Origin: FLUQ01 sp031550605
Lineage (GTDB): Bacteria; Desulfobacterota; Desulfovibrionia; Desulfovibrionales; Desulfovibrionaceae
Direction of reading: 5' to 3'
NCBI GenBank assembly: GCA_031550605.1
Contig: JAVBOK010000043.1
Coordinates: forward strand, 62,001-126,000
DNA: 64,000 nucleotides
Shown here: piece after piece, positions 62,994 through 64,000 of the stretch
Position numbering within the stretch: position 1 is the stretch's first letter
How the letters are laid out: each line of letters begins with the position of its first letter
Notes under the pieces: generated by a model
Databases searched by the model: none
What the model was told of the DNA's origin: nothing
What the model saw: the letters and a program-made list of their open reading frames with translations, nothing else
Position numbers and translations under genes: made by a program

Positions 62994-63046
62994 GCGCCCC
63001 GGTCATATCATTTCGGAAGGAAGCACTCAAGAAGGAAGGCGGAGGA

Positions 63047-63925
63047 TTACGGCAGGCGGACAAGCTCCGCGAATTTTTTCTGCAGCAGTTCCATGGGCGC
63101 GACTGCGCTGGGTCGGGGATAGCGATGGGATATCAGATAACAGACCCGGTTCGGCGGGGCGGGGGCGATGCGGTGGAACACGTACCCCTGTTTCTGCAGC
63201 GGGCGCGCTGTTGATTCCGGCACCAGAGCCCACTGCTCGGCGTCCTGCAGCAGGCGGACCAGCAGACTGACGGACACCAGGGAAATACTGGGGGTTTCCA
63301 CGGGGTTCCAGATGCTGTCGTGCCACATGTCAATGTCGCCGCCCCAGACCATGCGCAGTTCGTGCCGGGGATCCAGATCCCGGGCGTTGACCACGCTCGA
63401 GCGGATTTTTGTGCCGGGGCTGCGGATCACCAGCATTTTTTCCCGCAGCACGGGGGTCACCGACACAAAAGCCAGGCGGCGTTTCTGCAGCACAAAGGCC
63501 AGATCCACCTCGCGGCTTTCGACCATTTTGTAGAGCTGCTTCGATGTGTTGCTGCTGACGGAAAAATACACGGGCGGGTCATTCTTGCGCAACGAAGTCA
63601 AAACAGGCGGCAATATCCAGTCCAGTACGCTGTCCACGCTGCCCAGACTCAGAAAATGCGCAGGCGCCATGTTGCGCAGTGTTTTTGCGCTGAGCTGCAT
63701 GGCCTGCCATTGCAGGGCGATGGGCAAAAACTGCGCGCCCGCCGGAGTCAGGCTGACGGATTTGATGCCTTTCTGACGGTCGATGAGCACCAGACCCAGC
63801 GTATCCTCAAGCTCTTTCAGCCGGTGGCTGACGGAAGACTGGGACAGGTGCAGAACCTCGGACGCCCGGCTGAGCGTCCCGCCCATGGTCACGGCCAAAA
63901 AAGCTTCTATTCCTCTGGGGTTCAA
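63047..63925 (-). CDS. LysR-family transcriptional regulator
   Basis: A 292-residue regulator with an N-terminal winged HTH (GIEAFLAVTMGGTLSRASEVLHLSQSSVSHRLKELE) and a C-terminal periplasmic-binding-type effector domain. The TTG at 63925 is chosen as start: GGAGGA lies six bases upstream and gives MNPRGIEAFL, the normal LysR beginning; a GTG at 63949 lies in front of the site. Effector unknown. It precedes the K+ channel gene on the same strand (53-base gap), so it may control it. The region after 63925 is AT-rich and probably holds the promoter. Confidence 0.93.
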   Translation of the reverse strand: MNPRGIEAFLAVTMGGTLSRASEVLHLSQSSVSHRLKELEDTLGLVLIDRQKGIKSVSLTPAGAQFLPIALQWQAMQLSAKTLRNMAPAHFLSLGSVDSVLDWILPPVLTSLRKNDPPVYFSVSSNTSKQLYKMVESREVDLAFVLQKRRLAFVSVTPVLREKMLVIRSPGTKIRSSVVNARDLDPRHELRMVWGGDIDMWHDSIWNPVETPSISLVSVSLLVRLLQDAEQWALVPESTARPLQKQGYVFHRIAPAPPNRVCYLISHRYPRPSAVAPMELLQKKFAELVRLP

Positions 63926-64000
63926 CGGCGTTCCTCCCGCATGCTGCACCTGGGACAGTACTCGGCCAATTATGCATTTTCAATATATTTATTATATAAA

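Noticed and set aside
1..64000. CRISPR arrays, intact transposons, prophage
   Set aside because: No regularly spaced repeats, transposase, phage structural or restriction genes seen anywhere in the window.

Overview
The window is high-GC chromosomal DNA that looks like a sulfate-reducing deltaproteobacterium of the Desulfovibrio group. The best single clue is adenylate kinase: its LID domain has Cys129-x5-His135-x15-Cys151-x2-Cys154, the metal-binding pattern described for Desulfovibrio gigas adenylate kinase. Other clues are hemA next to a CcsA-type membrane protein and a precorrin-2 dehydrogenase (the siroheme route to heme), a ferredoxin-linked 2-oxoacid oxidoreductase beside succinyl-CoA ligase, two-gene glycyl-tRNA synthetase and two-subunit glycine decarboxylase. 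Most of the window is ordinary core genome; no CRISPR array, intact mobile element or complete prophage was seen.

Layout. 0.1-16.3 kb, almost all on the minus strand: adk, tilS, a hairpin-rich gap, hemA-ccsA-sirC, rpsT, then mfd-ppiC-surA-rodZ-recO-glyQ-glyS in transcription order. 16.3-18.3 kb: a lone cheW and a UDP-glucose dehydrogenase. 18.4-22.1 kb, plus strand: acpS-nnrDE-tsaE-lysC, followed by a structured noncoding gap and ychF on the minus strand. 23.9-28.5 kb: glycine cleavage genes gcvH-gcvPA-gcvPB-lpd, without gcvT. 28.6-32.9 kb: envelope genes (a VWA-OmpA protein, a Lys/Ala/Pro-rich secreted protein, a DUF898 membrane protein and an M48 protease). 33-40 kb: argS, a SPOR protein, the lipid-transport operon mlaEFDCA and ndk. 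40.4-49.3 kb, minus strand: one chemotaxis operon, cheB-HEAT-cheR-parA-cheW-cheY-cheA. 49.4-49.9 kb: tRNA-Pro(CGG), followed by a 20-bp inverted repeat and a short integrase-like remnant, the only place that looks like accessory DNA. 50-52.9 kb: two divergent dicarboxylate/amino-acid:cation symporters. 53-58.5 kb, minus strand: a small lipoprotein, sucCD and korDABC. 59-64 kb, minus strand: type III glutamine synthetase, a K+ channel with two RCK regions, and a LysR regulator.

How the genes fit together. korDABC plus sucCD would interconvert 2-oxoglutarate, succinyl-CoA and succinate with ferredoxin and nucleotide coupling, and the adjacent glutamine synthetase makes the nitrogen partner of the same carbon node. 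The mla, OmpA, SPOR, rodZ, surA and ppiC genes serve envelope assembly. The chemotaxis operon contains a polar-localisation-type ATPase and a large HEAT-repeat protein of unknown role. Several genes start at TTG or GTG (rpsT, surA, mfd, cheB, a lipoprotein gene, lysR), judged from Shine-Dalgarno placement. I found no clearly unprecedented system. The best leads are the tRNA-Pro-adjacent repeat and remnant, the structured RNA candidate after lysC, and the HEAT protein inside the chemotaxis operon.
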